Shown here one piece after another: positions 33,034 through 44,598 of a stretch of 64,000 nucleotides of DNA; the first letter of the stretch is position 1, and every line of letters begins with the position of its first letter. Both the position numbers and the translations under genes were made by a program. Source of the stretch: Ustilago trichophora (lineage: Eukaryota; Basidiomycota; Ustilaginomycetes; Ustilaginales; Ustilaginaceae); assembly GCA_900323505.1 (NCBI GenBank), contig OOIN01000047.1:1-64000 (forward strand), in the 5' to 3' direction. Under the pieces are notes generated by a model. That model was not told the DNA's origin. It was given only the letters and a program-made list of their open reading frames with translations, and searched no databases.

Positions 33034-34915
33034 GTTGGTTCGCGTTTCCGTTCTTGATTCCTCTTGCGCTTGATGTTGAGGGGGCGATACTAGACTTTTA
33101 ATGGCTCCTCGGCTGGCGTCCAGGCTCCATGCGTTTCGAAAAGGGCGATTTGGTAAGCACCGACCGACTCGGTGGCTAAATATAAGGCAGAGCTTTGCAG
33201 CCAGATCGACTCGTGATGGTCACAGGGAGCTGTCGATGGTGGAGAGGGTATCAGCACGGTCTGTTTTGGTGGGCTCGAGATGATAAGACCAGCACTGGGT
33301 TGAACCGTTTCATGCAATGCAGTGCACCGGATTCCCAATCGCAGCTGATCGGATCTCAAATGTGGCCAGCTGACCCTTGCTGCCGAAAGGCATCAACGAG
33401 GGAAGCAAGGTGCACAATCTTGTGTGGGCTGCAGTGACCACATTGTACAACCGACGGCAAGCACGCTTGCGTGTATCAGACACCAACTCACAGTATGCAA
33501 ACCTTATCGCTACTGGACCCTGGCGTATCTGCTCTTCTTCAGGTTGGAAATGTTGATGCTGAATCCCGTACACTTTGCCAGAGTCGTGTTTCGGGCATTG
33601 ACACGCTGAGAGTACTGCCAAGCACATTGGGCCTCCGCTTGCCGATCGGCAAGCAGTAGGCGATACTCAGCTATCTGTTGTTATCTCGGGAAAAGGGTCC
33701 TTACATTGTCTTGAACCCGTGATCACATTGTGGATCGTTCTTGTCCTTTCTTTGCAGACAGACAGATAGGGTAGACAGAAATGCGGGGTAATGACACCCA
33801 ACAACTGTCGCGCTGATTCGTGCAAGGAAGGTGATGCCAAGATAGAGTTGTATTCTTCCCAGTGGAGGAATCAGGCCTGCCGAGATATTTGGCTCGCCGT
33901 CAATTCAAGCACGGTCCACACCACGATGCTCCCGTGTGGATAAGCTCGTCGGAGCTTGTCACGAGGATGGCGTGGACCACGATAGCAACAGCGTACGGCG
34001 TACAGAGCGATATGGTGACAAGCGATCGATTCCGATTGGTGGAAATTCTTGACTCATGTCGGCTATTCCCTTGTTCGAGAGAAAGAAGCATGCTGAAGGG
34101 GGCAGGTTCCTACGGTTTTGCCGAGTGGCGAAGAATGCCAGAAAAAAGAGAGAGGGAAAGAGAGAGAGAGAGAGAGCGCGCGCTTTCGCCAAGCTCTGAC
34201 AGATTGCTTTAAGCGTGTCAAACAAAGCAAGCGAGCCAATCGGAAAGCGCTGCTTAAATCAACGCGTACAAGCGCTGCTCAACGCATAGATTACTCTCTT
34301 TCTTCTTTGCTCGACTAGCGATAAGCGTCGTTCCAGCCCTTTGCTACTTCCAGCCTCGGTCGCTTCGATTCGTTTTGAGGGTCCTTCAAATCTGTCGGTC
34401 CGACGGCTGCGGATTTTCAGCTCAGAAACAGTGCTTGGTGCAGGACACAAGTGCGCGTGACCTCTCTTGGCCCATATGGGCTCTCTCGCTCTTTCTCAGG
34501 TTGCTGCCACGGTAATTGGAATGATGTCTGGTTCTCTGTCGGCCGCTTTGGCAGCATGGTCTGAGCGCTTCAGACCCAATCGGCTATCTCGCTTGCTTCG
34601 GCTGCGTATCGACTGCATCGTATCTTTGTCTGTGTATAGCGTTGATGGCTTTATCCTGCTGCGCTCCACTGGTCAGCCTGGGTATCCACTCCGCCTATCG
34701 CGGACCCTGTTCTCTTTTGGCAGTACAACGAGCCAAATATGCTCAAGCTAGACGAGGTTTTGACAAATGCGAAACCTGCCAGATCTGCTCAGACGACGGC
34801 GCTTTGACGAGCATCGTCTTCTCTTCATACATAAACCTCGTGGCTACCAGTGCAAATTCTTTTCGCTCCTTCTCATCCTAAGAAAAAGCTTGATCCTTTC
34901 TTGTTCACCAACAAC
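33034..34915. promoter_or_regulatory. Divergent region, permease and copper amine oxidase
   Basis: About 1.9 kb between the two start codons with no supported gene. It contains a (GA)n tract at 34149-34177 and CT-rich leader near 34860. It is long for this compact genome, so it probably holds control elements of both genes. Confidence 0.5.
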
Positions 34916-37030
34916 ATGGCTCCAACTGCAGTAGACATGGTCGGCACTAGCGCCACCAGTGCCACCGCCCCCACCAAGCCCGTCAAGCAAGTCGAGCTTC
35001 ACCCTCTGGACGACATCACACCCGCAGAGAACAAGCTCGCCGTCGAGCTCATCCGCGATTACCACAGAAACGACGGTTTCGAGCCATGGTTCAAGGCCGT
35101 TCAGCATCAGGAGCCGCGAAAGGCAATTCTGCTTCCATGGCTTGACGCATATCACGCCGGTCAGAATCCACCTGCTCTACCACGTAAAGTAGAGGTCCTC
35201 TACATCGAGCCCAAGACCGCCAAGATTCATGAAGCAGTCATCGATGTCGCTTCTCAGAAGGTGGAATCGCATCATGTTGTGCCAGGCAACCACCGCACCA
35301 ACCTCGACATCTCGCAGCTCGAAGAATTCGAAAACGAGGTTGTTAAGGATCCTCTTGTCAAGAAGGCGCTCCAGGAGCTTGGATTGGCACCAGACACTCC
35401 CATTGCCTCGGACCCTTGGATCTACGGCGCCGACTCGTTCGAGGACCAGCCTTACTTGATGCAGTTCCTCATGTATCTCAAGTCACCAAGGGTTGCTGAT
35501 GATGGAGACAACTTCCACTACTCGTGGCCTCTGCCTTTCGTTCCCGTTGTCGATGTACTCACCGGCAAGATTGCCCGTGTCGACTGGTGCTACACTGGCG
35601 ACTCGGCAGATGGCATGGTTCACACTTGGAAGCAAGGTTGGGCTCAGAGCAACATGGAGGAGCGCGAGTACATGCCTCACCTTCAGAAGAACTTCCAGCC
35701 ACGACCCAACCTCAAGCCTTTAATCGTGCAGCAGCCCGAAGGCGCCTCGTTCACGGTCAACGGTAAGAGTGTCGAGTGGCAAGGTTGGAAGTTCCGAATC
35801 ACTTGGACCGCCAGGGAAGGACTTGCCTTGCACGACCTGCGCTTCAAGGACAGATCCGTCTTCCATCGACTCTCCATGTCCGAGATGACGGTCCCTTACG
35901 GAGACCCTCGACCGCCTCTTCACCGCAAGCAGGCTTTCGATGTCGGTGATGCTTCCTGCGGGTTCACTGCCAACAGTCTCGGTCTGGGATGCGATTGCCT
36001 TGGTGCGATTCACTACTTTGACGGTCACCTTGCTTTGCCGAATGGAGAGCTTCTCCAACAGCAAAAGGTGGTGTGCATGCACGAAGTCGACGATGGCTTG
36101 GGCATGAAGCATACCAACTACCGCACTGCCAACCCTTACGTCGTTCGTCGCCGCACCCTGGTGCTTCAGACCATCATCACCGTCGACAACTACGAGTACA
36201 TTTTCCTGTGGCACTTTGACCAGACCGGTGCCATCTCGTTCGAGGTTCGTGCCACTGGTGTTCTCTCGGTCTCTCCCATTGATGCAGGAAAGACTTCGCC
36301 GTATGGCAATGTCGTGTCTCGCGGTGTCTTGGGTACCAACCACCAGCACATTTTCTGTGTTCGTGTCGATCCGCGCATCGATGGCGACGGCAACACGGTT
36401 CACTACGAAGACAGCGTTCCCATGCCTTATGTTACCGAACAGGATAAGCTCGCCAACCCATACGGAACAGGTTACCTTGTCGAGAAGACGGTGCTGGCGC
36501 ACGAAGGTGGTGTCAACCTTGACCCCATGAAGAACCGAACCTTTAAGATTACCAATCCCAACAAGATCAATGCCATCTCGCAAAAGCCCATCGGGTACAA
36601 GCTGCACCTGCCCGCCACGCAGCTTCTGCTCGCTCATCCCGAGTCGGTTGCGTATGCTCGAGCCGAATTCGCTCGTCATCATGTCTGGGTGACCAAGTAC
36701 CGCGACGACGAGCTCTGGGCAGCAGGAAAGTACACCAACCAGTCCAACGGCAAGCAAGGCGGTTTGGCTACTTACAGCCAAGCCAAGCAGAACACCGTCA
36801 ACGAGGATATCGTACTCTGGGCCGTGTTTGGCTTGACACACAATCCGCGTGTCGAAGACTTCCCCGTCATGCCCATCGAGACGCTCATGATGTCGCTCAA
36901 ACCTGCCGATTTCTGGGAGACTTGCCCGATTCTCGATATTCCTACCAGCTCGCAAGCAGTCAACCGCTCAACTTTGCTCAGCTCGCACGAGGACCAAGAA
37001 GCCGAAGCCAAATCCTGCTGCAAGATCTAA
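34916..37030 (+). CDS. Copper amine oxidase (TPQ-type)
   Basis: 704 residues from the ATG at 34916. It oxidises primary amines to aldehydes with release of NH3 and H2O2. The N2/N3-type domains come first (VELHPLDDITPAENKLA at 25-41). The catalytic domain has the cofactor Tyr426 in TVDNYEYIFLW (TxxNYD/E consensus, post-translationally turned into topaquinone) and copper His ligands in LGTNHQHIFCVR and further downstream. SLGLGCDCLGAIHYFDG is the family block before the active site. The C-terminus (EAKSCCKI) has no classic peroxisomal SKL. There is no signal peptide. The aldehyde dehydrogenase gene follows on the same strand 1.3 kb later, giving the next enzyme of amine breakdown. Confidence 0.95.
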   Translation: MAPTAVDMVGTSATSATAPTKPVKQVELHPLDDITPAENKLAVELIRDYHRNDGFEPWFKAVQHQEPRKAILLPWLDAYHAGQNPPALPRKVEVLYIEPKTAKIHEAVIDVASQKVESHHVVPGNHRTNLDISQLEEFENEVVKDPLVKKALQELGLAPDTPIASDPWIYGADSFEDQPYLMQFLMYLKSPRVADDGDNFHYSWPLPFVPVVDVLTGKIARVDWCYTGDSADGMVHTWKQGWAQSNMEEREYMPHLQKNFQPRPNLKPLIVQQPEGASFTVNGKSVEWQGWKFRITWTAREGLALHDLRFKDRSVFHRLSMSEMTVPYGDPRPPLHRKQAFDVGDASCGFTANSLGLGCDCLGAIHYFDGHLALPNGELLQQQKVVCMHEVDDGLGMKHTNYRTANPYVVRRRTLVLQTIITVDNYEYIFLWHFDQTGAISFEVRATGVLSVSPIDAGKTSPYGNVVSRGVLGTNHQHIFCVRVDPRIDGDGNTVHYEDSVPMPYVTEQDKLANPYGTGYLVEKTVLAHEGGVNLDPMKNRTFKITNPNKINAISQKPIGYKLHLPATQLLLAHPESVAYARAEFARHHVWVTKYRDDELWAAGKYTNQSNGKQGGLATYSQAKQNTVNEDIVLWAVFGLTHNPRVEDFPVMPIETLMMSLKPADFWETCPILDIPTSSQAVNRSTLLSSHEDQEAEAKSCCKI

Positions 37031-38310
37031 CTTCGGAATTCATCTCCTGTACAACAAAAAAGGATTCGAAATGCCAATTGCTCTGTTTGAAAGTGAGTAA
37101 ACATCCAGCATCATCTCTTGCTGCATGATGAAAAGCTTGTGACTGTGAGCACGAGATGGATGGCATTGTCTGTGTTTGCGATGTGATCGTGAAGATAAAA
37201 GTTTCTCGGGCCTCTGTTGCTTTTCCAGAGCCTACTCCCCCAAGAAAAAAAGGCTCTTCAATCACGAGAACATTGAACGAACGTTTACTTCTGATAACAA
37301 TGAGAGTTGGCACGAAGACACAGAAGAATATACACGTAATCCCAATGGAGTAAGAAGGATGAGCGCAGAGCCGCAAAGCAAAAAGGAGGCACGCATGTGT
37401 ATTTGGTCACGGCAGTTATGTACCGAAGATGCTTAGCATCCCCAATGTGCAGAAGAGTGTGTGTCACCGACGAGTGGCGCGGGGCAGCGAAGCTTGAGCT
37501 TGCTCCCTGCGTACGGTACGGTACTATATTGAGTCAACATGGAAGCCTCGTGCGTTTTTACACTCTCCACGTCTGTGTCACCACTCAAAAAGACTGATCA
37601 AGCGCCTCATCCTTCAAGTTGCCCCGTTCGAAAGTGCCACTCGTACCAGATGACAGCTGTGGCGCCTCGAATCCAAAATCTGCAAAAAAAAAAATGAAAA
37701 GAAAAATATATTTAACCGAGAGCACAAGAGCCTTTGATCCAACAGCGCGAGGCCGTGACACTAGACGAATCGGCATTTTCTTGGCATACCTTTTGCCGCA
37801 TAGCACACAAATCCAGTAACGTACAGAAGGATGGATAGTATTTGATGGTCTTGTTGACAATATATATATAGAGAGAGAGAGAGAGGGGCGAAGGATTTTG
37901 AAGCAATGAGCAAACGCAGGTCAAAAGGAAGGAAGGCTGTGGAAAAAAAAGAAAGGTGTGTTGGTGTTGTTGGGTACTGAACGGCGGCTTGTCTCCGCAT
38001 CCTCGCTTCTGTAGAGATTCGACAGTGCAACTTGATGGCACTGCAATGCCAGAGAAGCCTCAGATGATTCGCCTCCACCCCCGCTGATTCTCTCCATGGA
38101 ACAATACCTGACCCGTGCGTTGACCGTTGGCCGTGAGTTCCAGCTGTTGAGCGTTACCACCTTTTCCGGCTCACCTCCGAGGTCATCAAACTGTTGCCCC
38201 ACATCTAAACCTCGAGACCTATATAATTCGCTCCTTTCCTGTACCTCTTTACGTTCATCTTTGTCCTTACCCTTTCCCCTCAAATCATAGCTATACACAC
38301 TTGATTCACA
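37031..38310. other. Intergenic, upstream of aldehyde dehydrogenase
   Basis: No supported gene. An A/T-rich tract lies at 37684-37720 and a TATATATA-(GA)n tract at 37859-37885. The last 100 bp before the ATG are CT-rich. Confidence 0.5.
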
Positions 38311-39756
38311 ATGGCTGTCGGCGTCGCTTCCAAACTCCTCGATGCACCCTTCTCGCACGTGATCAACGGCAAGTCCGTTGACACCAAGGGTGCCAAGATG
38401 CTCGATGTCATCGACCCTGCCACCGAAAAGGTTCTCGCTCAGGTACCCATCGCCACCAAGGAGATCCTCGACGAGGCCGTCGATGCTGCCCACGCTGCTT
38501 TCCCTGCCTGGTCCAAGACCTCGTGGGATGAGCGTGCAAAGCTCGTAGAGCAGTTTGGACAAGAGTTCAAGGCCATCACTCCCGAGCTCGTCAAGCTTCT
38601 CACCGCAGAGCAGGGCAAGTCCATCATGTTTTCCCAGCACGAGTGCGAAAGCATCCTTCCCTGGTTCACCGAGCTCGCCAAGGTTCGCCTCGACGAAAAG
38701 GTCGTTCACGAGGACGAGACCCACAGGGCCATCGAGCGATACCTTCCCCTCGGTGTCTGCGCAGGTATCGTCCCCTGGAACTTCCCCATCCTTCTCATGC
38801 TCTGGAAGGTTCTCCAGGCTGTAGTTACCGGTAACTGCATCATCATTAAGCCTTCTCCCTTCACCCCTCTCTGTGACGTTCGCATCATCGAGGCCGCTCA
38901 GAAGGTCTTCCCCCCTGGTGTCGTTCAGATCGTCACCGGTGACGACCACCTCGGCCCCTGGATCACCGAGCACCCTCGCATCCAGAAGATCTCGTTCACC
39001 GGTAGCACCGTCACTGGTCGTCTTGTCGCCAAGAGCTGCTCTGCCACCCTCAAGCGCTTCACCCTCGAGCTCGGTGGCAACGACCCTTGTGTCGTTCTTC
39101 CTCAGCAGACCGACTTGGCCAACGCCGCTCAACAGGTTCTCCTCAGCGCCTTCTTCAACAGTGGTCAGGTCTGCATTGCCGCCAAGCGTATCTACGTTCA
39201 CGAGGACATCTATGATGAATTCAAAGCCGCTCTCGCTCAGGTCGTACAAAACTTCAAGGTCGGCCCCGGTAACCAAGAGGGCGTCATGTTTGGACCCATC
39301 AACAACAAGATGCAGTACAACAAGGTTGCCGAATTCTTCGAGGAGTCCAAGTCGAAGAAGTTCAACTTCATCTCTGGCGGTGAGGTCGAGAAGAAGGAGG
39401 GCTACTTTTACCCGCTCAGCATCGTCGACAACCCTCCCGAGGACAGCAGGCTGGTTCAGGAGGAGCCCTTCGGCCCCATTGTGCCTCTGCTCAAGTGGAA
39501 GGACGAGGCCGACCTCATCAAGCGCGTCAACGACTCCGAGTGGGGTCTCGGCGCCACCGTTTGGGGCTCGGACAATGCCGCAGTTGAGCGTATCGCTCGC
39601 CAGATTCAGAGCGGAACAGTGTGGGCCGGCCGCTTGGTCTGCCACCACCCAGCAGTTCCCTTTGGTGGTATGAAGAGCTCTGGTATCGGTGCCGAACACG
39701 GCAAGGCCGGTTTGAGCGCCTATTGCCAGGTTCAGGCTCTTTGGCTTCCCAAGTAA
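38311..39756 (+). CDS. Aldehyde dehydrogenase (NAD(P)+)
   Basis: 481 residues, intron-free, no targeting peptide. It oxidises aldehydes to acids. The cofactor-binding block LGVCAGIVPWNFPILLMLWK, the IIKPSPFTPL lysine, the Rossmann motif FTGSTVTGR, the general base Glu253 in LELGGNDP, the catalytic Cys288 in NSGQVCIAAKR and the EEPFGPIVP motif are all intact. Codon use is strongly biased to C-ending codons, as in highly expressed smut genes. The closest type is the broad betaine/aminoaldehyde/gamma-aminobutyraldehyde group, but the substrate is not certain. Lying behind a copper amine oxidase, it probably clears the aldehyde made by that enzyme (inference). Confidence 0.95.
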   Translation: MAVGVASKLLDAPFSHVINGKSVDTKGAKMLDVIDPATEKVLAQVPIATKEILDEAVDAAHAAFPAWSKTSWDERAKLVEQFGQEFKAITPELVKLLTAEQGKSIMFSQHECESILPWFTELAKVRLDEKVVHEDETHRAIERYLPLGVCAGIVPWNFPILLMLWKVLQAVVTGNCIIIKPSPFTPLCDVRIIEAAQKVFPPGVVQIVTGDDHLGPWITEHPRIQKISFTGSTVTGRLVAKSCSATLKRFTLELGGNDPCVVLPQQTDLANAAQQVLLSAFFNSGQVCIAAKRIYVHEDIYDEFKAALAQVVQNFKVGPGNQEGVMFGPINNKMQYNKVAEFFEESKSKKFNFISGGEVEKKEGYFYPLSIVDNPPEDSRLVQEEPFGPIVPLLKWKDEADLIKRVNDSEWGLGATVWGSDNAAVERIARQIQSGTVWAGRLVCHHPAVPFGGMKSSGIGAEHGKAGLSAYCQVQALWLPK

Positions 39757-39964
39757 AGCTGACGTGCCAATTAATGAATCAAATGCTATTTCTTTGTTCC
39801 TGTATTACTTTTCTCGCAATCAAGGATGTTCTTTGCCCCAAACGTTTGCGACCATTGTATGTGTATGAGCAGTTCTACACTAAGGTCATAGGATCCCATG
39901 TGTCAAATAGACTTGGACGATGTAGCAGAGCATGGTCTACTCAAATGAGAGCCTCGATTACACT

Positions 39965-41314
39965 CTAATGTACTGTTGAGAAAGCTGCTAGCAACCCCAA
40001 ATCGTATGCCGTCTTCAAAGCACCCGCCACGTGAAACGCCCAACCCATCCTGCCCTTGCTCGTCAACCAACCGGTCAATGTCGGTCCGCCCGATTGGGCG
40101 AGCGTCTTGATGGTATTCACGAGTCCAAGCACCCTTGTTCTATGGTGCGCGGGTAAGAAAGCTGATAAGAAGGCCGATCGAGGCGCTTGATCCATCGAAG
40201 AGGTCGCCGCTCTCGCTACGATCAGCGCCGATGTAGCAACTAGGCTGTTGGGCAGTGGTGTGAGGGCCAGGATGATGCTCGAAGGGAGATGGGTGAGAAC
40301 CATGGTGGGTACGAGGCCGAGTCGATTCGCCAGACGTGCTGAAAAGAGGTTCGAAATGGACGAGACAAAAAGTGCAGCCGAGAGGATACTTCCGAGAGAG
40401 GAGAGATTGGCGTTGAACTTTCGAAACAAGAACCAAGATTGAAGCGTCTGAGACACCATTCCGCTACCCAGAGAGTCGATGGCGAAAAGGATGCAGAGAC
40501 TGGCGAATTTGATGTGACCAAAGACCTGCTGCGACGCAGCTTGTGGTGAATCGGATGAGGGTGCCAATGCCGAGGTGGAGCGGGGCAAGAGCGGATCCCG
40601 CTCGTCGGCTTCGGTTCGAGATGTAGCAGCCAGTTCAGATGTTGGTCTCGGCGGACGCTCGCAACGCCGACTCAGCGCGAATGAAAGCATCAGCTTGACC
40701 AAGCCCAGCACAGCGTACACGACAAACACACACCTATAATACCCCATCAAGCCTCCATGCTCATCGTGCTTGACAATCCCATTCAACCATCCACCGAGCC
40801 AGGTGGCCAAACTCGCAGCCAACGAGCCCGTCACCACGTACCAACCAAACAAGCTCGGCCTATTCTGTTTCTCCACCAGCTCCGCCAGAATGCTCTCCTC
40901 GACCGCCCTAAACGGTCCAATCTCATTCCCTGAAGGGCTAATGACTCCAAACACGGCCGCAACCAGCAAAAGATGCGGATGGGAGGTCATCGCAAACACC
41001 AGTCCGGAAACAAGCATAGAAAGCGCACCCAGCCGAAGCGTATTTCGCCGTCCCAGAACCGAATCGGCGACAAAGGTAAGCAGCAGAGAAAGCAGAAAGT
41101 CGCCGATCAGCGTGAAAGTGAGAAAGCGGCCCACTTGGACGGGCGTCTGTCCAAGACCTGACAGAAATAGTGCAAGAATGAGCGACGATGATCCAAACGC
41201 AAGCATTCGTACAAAGCGCGCTGCGAGCAAGAGCCACACATCGCGATTCCAGGAATCATGCTTGTCGTTGTTGCCTTGCTGCCGCGGATGCCGAAGAGAA
41301 GAGTCCGATGGCAT
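39965..41314 (-). CDS. MFS transporter
   Basis: 449 residues, intron-free, with about 11-12 hydrophobic helices in two halves split by a hydrophilic loop (about 205-250, rich in Arg/Ser/Pro). The loop between helices 2 and 3 has VADSVLGRRNTLRLGA, the MFS motif A variant. SGNEIGPFRAVEESILAELV and SMDQAPRSAFLSAFLP are matching acidic/proline segments of the halves. This pattern fits the fungal family resembling bacterial YfkF/YajR-type drug exporters, but the substrate is unknown. It is convergent with the aldehyde dehydrogenase gene. It could export a toxic product or be unrelated to the amine genes. Confidence 0.85.
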   Translation of the reverse strand: MPSDSSLRHPRQQGNNDKHDSWNRDVWLLLAARFVRMLAFGSSSLILALFLSGLGQTPVQVGRFLTFTLIGDFLLSLLLTFVADSVLGRRNTLRLGALSMLVSGLVFAMTSHPHLLLVAAVFGVISPSGNEIGPFRAVEESILAELVEKQNRPSLFGWYVVTGSLAASLATWLGGWLNGIVKHDEHGGLMGYYRCVFVVYAVLGLVKLMLSFALSRRCERPPRPTSELAATSRTEADERDPLLPRSTSALAPSSDSPQAASQQVFGHIKFASLCILFAIDSLGSGMVSQTLQSWFLFRKFNANLSSLGSILSAALFVSSISNLFSARLANRLGLVPTMVLTHLPSSIILALTPLPNSLVATSALIVARAATSSMDQAPRSAFLSAFLPAHHRTRVLGLVNTIKTLAQSGGPTLTGWLTSKGRMGWAFHVAGALKTAYDLGLLAAFSTVH

Positions 41315-43218
41315 TGTGCTTGAGCTTTGTTTTAGGTCTGCGTTGCCATTGGTGTCTATGAAGTATATGTGTGTATGGATGGGAGCTTGTCATAGTGCTT
41401 GTGGTCTAGGGTAAAACTTCACCTTGAAAGTCTGCATTGCCGCCAGAGAAGTCTACTTGGAGTGCATTGCCACGTGCTTGATGTTTGGCGGTGGGAAATG
41501 AAAAGAAAGAAAGAAAGAAAAGAAAAGGAAAAATCCGGCCAAAGAAGTGGTTGCAAAACAAACGTCGTCGATCGATGCCTCTTCGAAGAGGAAAGATCGG
41601 CGATTCGATCAAGCTTGCTCAGCCATATAAGACCTGCAACTCTGGTGTTTCTCGGCTTCGGCAAGTGTAGAGCGGTAACTATATTCACCATCATGGTTCC
41701 CCCTCTCGACGCCCGAGTTTCTACAGCCGCGAGACAGTCCCGACTTCGTTGCAAAACATGACAATCCTCCCTATGACACATTGCCGTTCATGACGCCATC
41801 TGAAGTTGCAATCTGCATTGGATTGGCAGCTCTTGTCTGGGGCCCCGTTTGCACTTTTGCCGCCGCCGGCTCAGTGTGCGGAAGGGCAATGGACGTTGAC
41901 GTGCTTCGGAACCTTGTGACCCCTAAAACTTCCTGTACAGATAGCCCAAGACTCGGTCTGATTGAGCGCCCCGCATCCTGCATTACTTGGCATTGCTGAG
42001 CCTCAGTTCCGATAGGGTCAAGCATGAGCAGCAGCTCACTACAACAACGTTGGACTCCGACGTCCATTCGATCTCGACACCTGTCACACAACGCCGTAGC
42101 TTCGTCTGCGAGCATGTCAGCTCGGGTCAGCTCTGGTGGATACACATTGAAGCAGTCACCAAGAGACATTGGCGCACGACGCGATTGCCCACGCCCGCGG
42201 TCTCCAGAAGCCCAGAGCTTTGATCTTCAAGCAGGCGCCGGAAAAATTACGGCATCATGTGTGGGTGACCTTCCACCTGCTTTTCTTTACCACAGAAGAC
42301 GCCTAGAGCTACCGAAAGAGGCAAGTGTTTCAAGAAGTCTGTCAATGAAAGCGAAACAGATTAGTCTCGTGTCAGCCCCGACATGCTTGTCAAATCGAAA
42401 CCGAGGCAATGTCAGGCCAGACTGCACCCTTTCCCGAAAGCCTTGACATGAGCTGATCCACAGGTAGATGTCTTGGATTCCGTGCTGAACAGCGATTGGC
42501 GTATCACATGAATGTTCTCATGTCTGCAAAGAGAGGCGTCTCGGCTAGAAGATCAGTGTACACATCGAAACTCGGATAGCCTCCTAGCTTGGTTCTACTG
42601 CAGAACAGCATAACACGCCTACTGTAACTCTGTAGACGCATGCCTGTCAATTGCACGTTGACCGAAGGTCTGGCCGAGTCAAAGTGGCGCCCATCTCAAA
42701 GTGCATGGATTCTGCGTTCTTGGCCAATTTTTTTTTTCTTTGGTTCTTCTCTCTTTCCTTTTGTCGAAGGAACGGAACGACCCGCGTTCATGCAGGAAAG
42801 GAGGTTGGACGGATAGAGACCTCCGTGCGACACAGCTGTCAAAACCAGCATGGTGTCCTGTCATGTCAAGCACTGTCATGCAAATCTCTTCCCTCGATTC
42901 GATGCTTGCCCCTCTCAAACAGTAGTCTCTGGCCAAGGACATCTGTGACAATGGTTTCCTCCGCTCGGCTGATTTGGCGCTTCGGTATTGCCCCGCGAAC
43001 AGTAAACTGACTCTGTGATCTTCTTCGTCGAGAGCAAAGTATCAAGTCCGCGCCATGGCAGGTGGGATGCATAGCCTTTCAGGCTAAGGAGTCGGTCGAT
43101 GTCGTTCACGACCCAAGGAATTGCCTATAAAGAGGCCCTTTGATTGTCGACCTTACCATGCCCCAACCAGCTCTTCCTCCTTTGTCAAGTCCGCCTTTGA
43201 GTCTACACCCGCACCACG
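41315..43218. other. Intergenic, about 1.9 kb
   Basis: No gene I can support; ORFs of 120-140 codons on both strands have no recognisable motif. A GAAAGAAAGAAAGAAAAG tract lies at 41500-41530. The region includes the lipase promoter. Confidence 0.5.
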
Positions 43219-44598
43219 ATGAAGTTCTTCCCCCAAGCCTTGATCGCACTGGCAGCAGCAGCCACCGCTGCACTTGCCGTGCCCATGGAGCGACGAGCAC
43301 CATTCCCGGACCCCAACGACGACCCATTCTACCAGATGCCTTCTAACATCGGCACCTACGCTAATGGCCAGGTGATCCAGTCACGCAAGGCACCCACGGA
43401 CATTGGTAACATCAACAAGGCGGAATCGTTTCAGCTCTCGTACCGAACCACCAACACGCAGAAGGAGGCTTCAGTCACGGTAGCCACCGTCTGGATTCCG
43501 TCCAAGCCTGCTTCGCCGCCCAAGATCTTCTCGTACCAGACGTACGAGGATTCGGCTCAGCTCAACTGCGCCCCGAGCTACAACTACTTGACTGGCATTG
43601 ACCAGCCCAACAAGGTGACTACGATCCTTGACACACCCATCATCATCAGCTGGGCTCTGCAACAAGGCTACTACGTCGTGTCGTCGGATCATGAGGGCCC
43701 TGGTTCCGCCTTTATTGCCGGTTACGAAGAGGGCATGGCCGTCCTGGACGGTATTCGTGCATTCAAGAACTTCAAGAACCTGCCCCAGGACATCGGTGTT
43801 GGACTCTATGGCTACAGTGGTGGTGCTCACGCTACCGCCTGGGCCGTCAACCTGGCCGAAGGATATGCTCCCGAGATCAAGATCGACGGTGCTGCTTACG
43901 GAGGCACACCCGCCAGTGCCAAGGAGATGTTGACGTTCCTCAACAAGGGCTTCTTTTCTGGTTTCGTAGTGGCTGGTGTCTCGGGCCTGGCTCGGGCTCA
44001 CCCGGACCTGGAAGCTTACCTTCAGACTCGACTGACTGCCAAGGGCAAGCAGGCGCTCCAGCAGGTCCGAAGTCGCGGCTTTTGTGCACCTTCAGTGGTG
44101 TTGAACAACAACTTCCTCGACATCTTTTCGCTGGTCAGCGACACCAACATTCTCGCTAAGGAGCCCGTCTCGGGTGTCCTTAAGCAGGAGACGCTTGTTC
44201 AAGCCGAAGCAAGCTACACTGTGCCCGTCCCCAAGATTCCTCGCTTCATGTGGCACGCTCTGCCCGACGAGATTGTCCCCTTTCAACCTGCTGCCGCCTA
44301 CGTCAAGGAGCAATGCCAAAAGGGCGCCAACATCAACTGGAACGTCTACCCGATCGCTGAGCATGCCACTGCCGAGATCTTTGGTCTGGTGCCTGGTCTC
44401 CACTTTTTGAAGCAAGCCTTCCAGGGAAAGACTCCCAAGGTGGTGTGCGGTAGTGATGTGCCTGCAATCACTGGCATCAACTCGCCCTCGGCCCAAACGG
44501 TTTTGGGATCGGACCTCGCCAACAAGCTCAACAGCCTCAAAGGCCAGCAGTCTGTCTTTGGAAAGCAGTTTAGTAGCCACTCTCCTCCCCTTGCCTAA
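43219..44598 (+). CDS. Secreted lipase, close relative of C. antarctica lipase A
   Basis: 459 residues. A signal peptide (MKFFPQALIALAAAATAALA) precedes a short propeptide ending in Arg-Arg (MERRA). The mature enzyme has the family start DDPFYQMPSNIGTYANGQVI. The catalytic triad can be read directly: Ser200 in YGYSGGAHATAW, Asp350 in LPDEIVPF and His382 in IAEHATAEIFG. All three are displaced by the same 16 positions from the Ser184/Asp334/His366 of lipase A, so spacing is fully conserved. It hydrolyses triglycerides and bulky esters outside the cell. There are two cysteine pairs in similar places (LNCAPSY; VVCGS). The gene has C-rich codon use typical of a strongly expressed gene. Its 3' end lies 280 bp from a nested transposon. 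Confidence 0.97.
   Translation: MKFFPQALIALAAAATAALAVPMERRAPFPDPNDDPFYQMPSNIGTYANGQVIQSRKAPTDIGNINKAESFQLSYRTTNTQKEASVTVATVWIPSKPASPPKIFSYQTYEDSAQLNCAPSYNYLTGIDQPNKVTTILDTPIIISWALQQGYYVVSSDHEGPGSAFIAGYEEGMAVLDGIRAFKNFKNLPQDIGVGLYGYSGGAHATAWAVNLAEGYAPEIKIDGAAYGGTPASAKEMLTFLNKGFFSGFVVAGVSGLARAHPDLEAYLQTRLTAKGKQALQQVRSRGFCAPSVVLNNNFLDIFSLVSDTNILAKEPVSGVLKQETLVQAEASYTVPVPKIPRFMWHALPDEIVPFQPAAAYVKEQCQKGANINWNVYPIAEHATAEIFGLVPGLHFLKQAFQGKTPKVVCGSDVPAITGINSPSAQTVLGSDLANKLNSLKGQQSVFGKQFSSHSPPLA

Noticed and set aside
35720..36955. 411-codon open frame on the minus strand
   Set aside because: Antisense of the copper amine oxidase gene.
37921..39699. 592-codon open frame on the minus strand
   Set aside because: Antisense of the aldehyde dehydrogenase gene; composition mirrors its codon bias.
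41771..42446. Overlapping ORFs of 130-140 codons on both strands
   Set aside because: No recognisable motif, no splice support, and no codon bias like the neighbouring genes.
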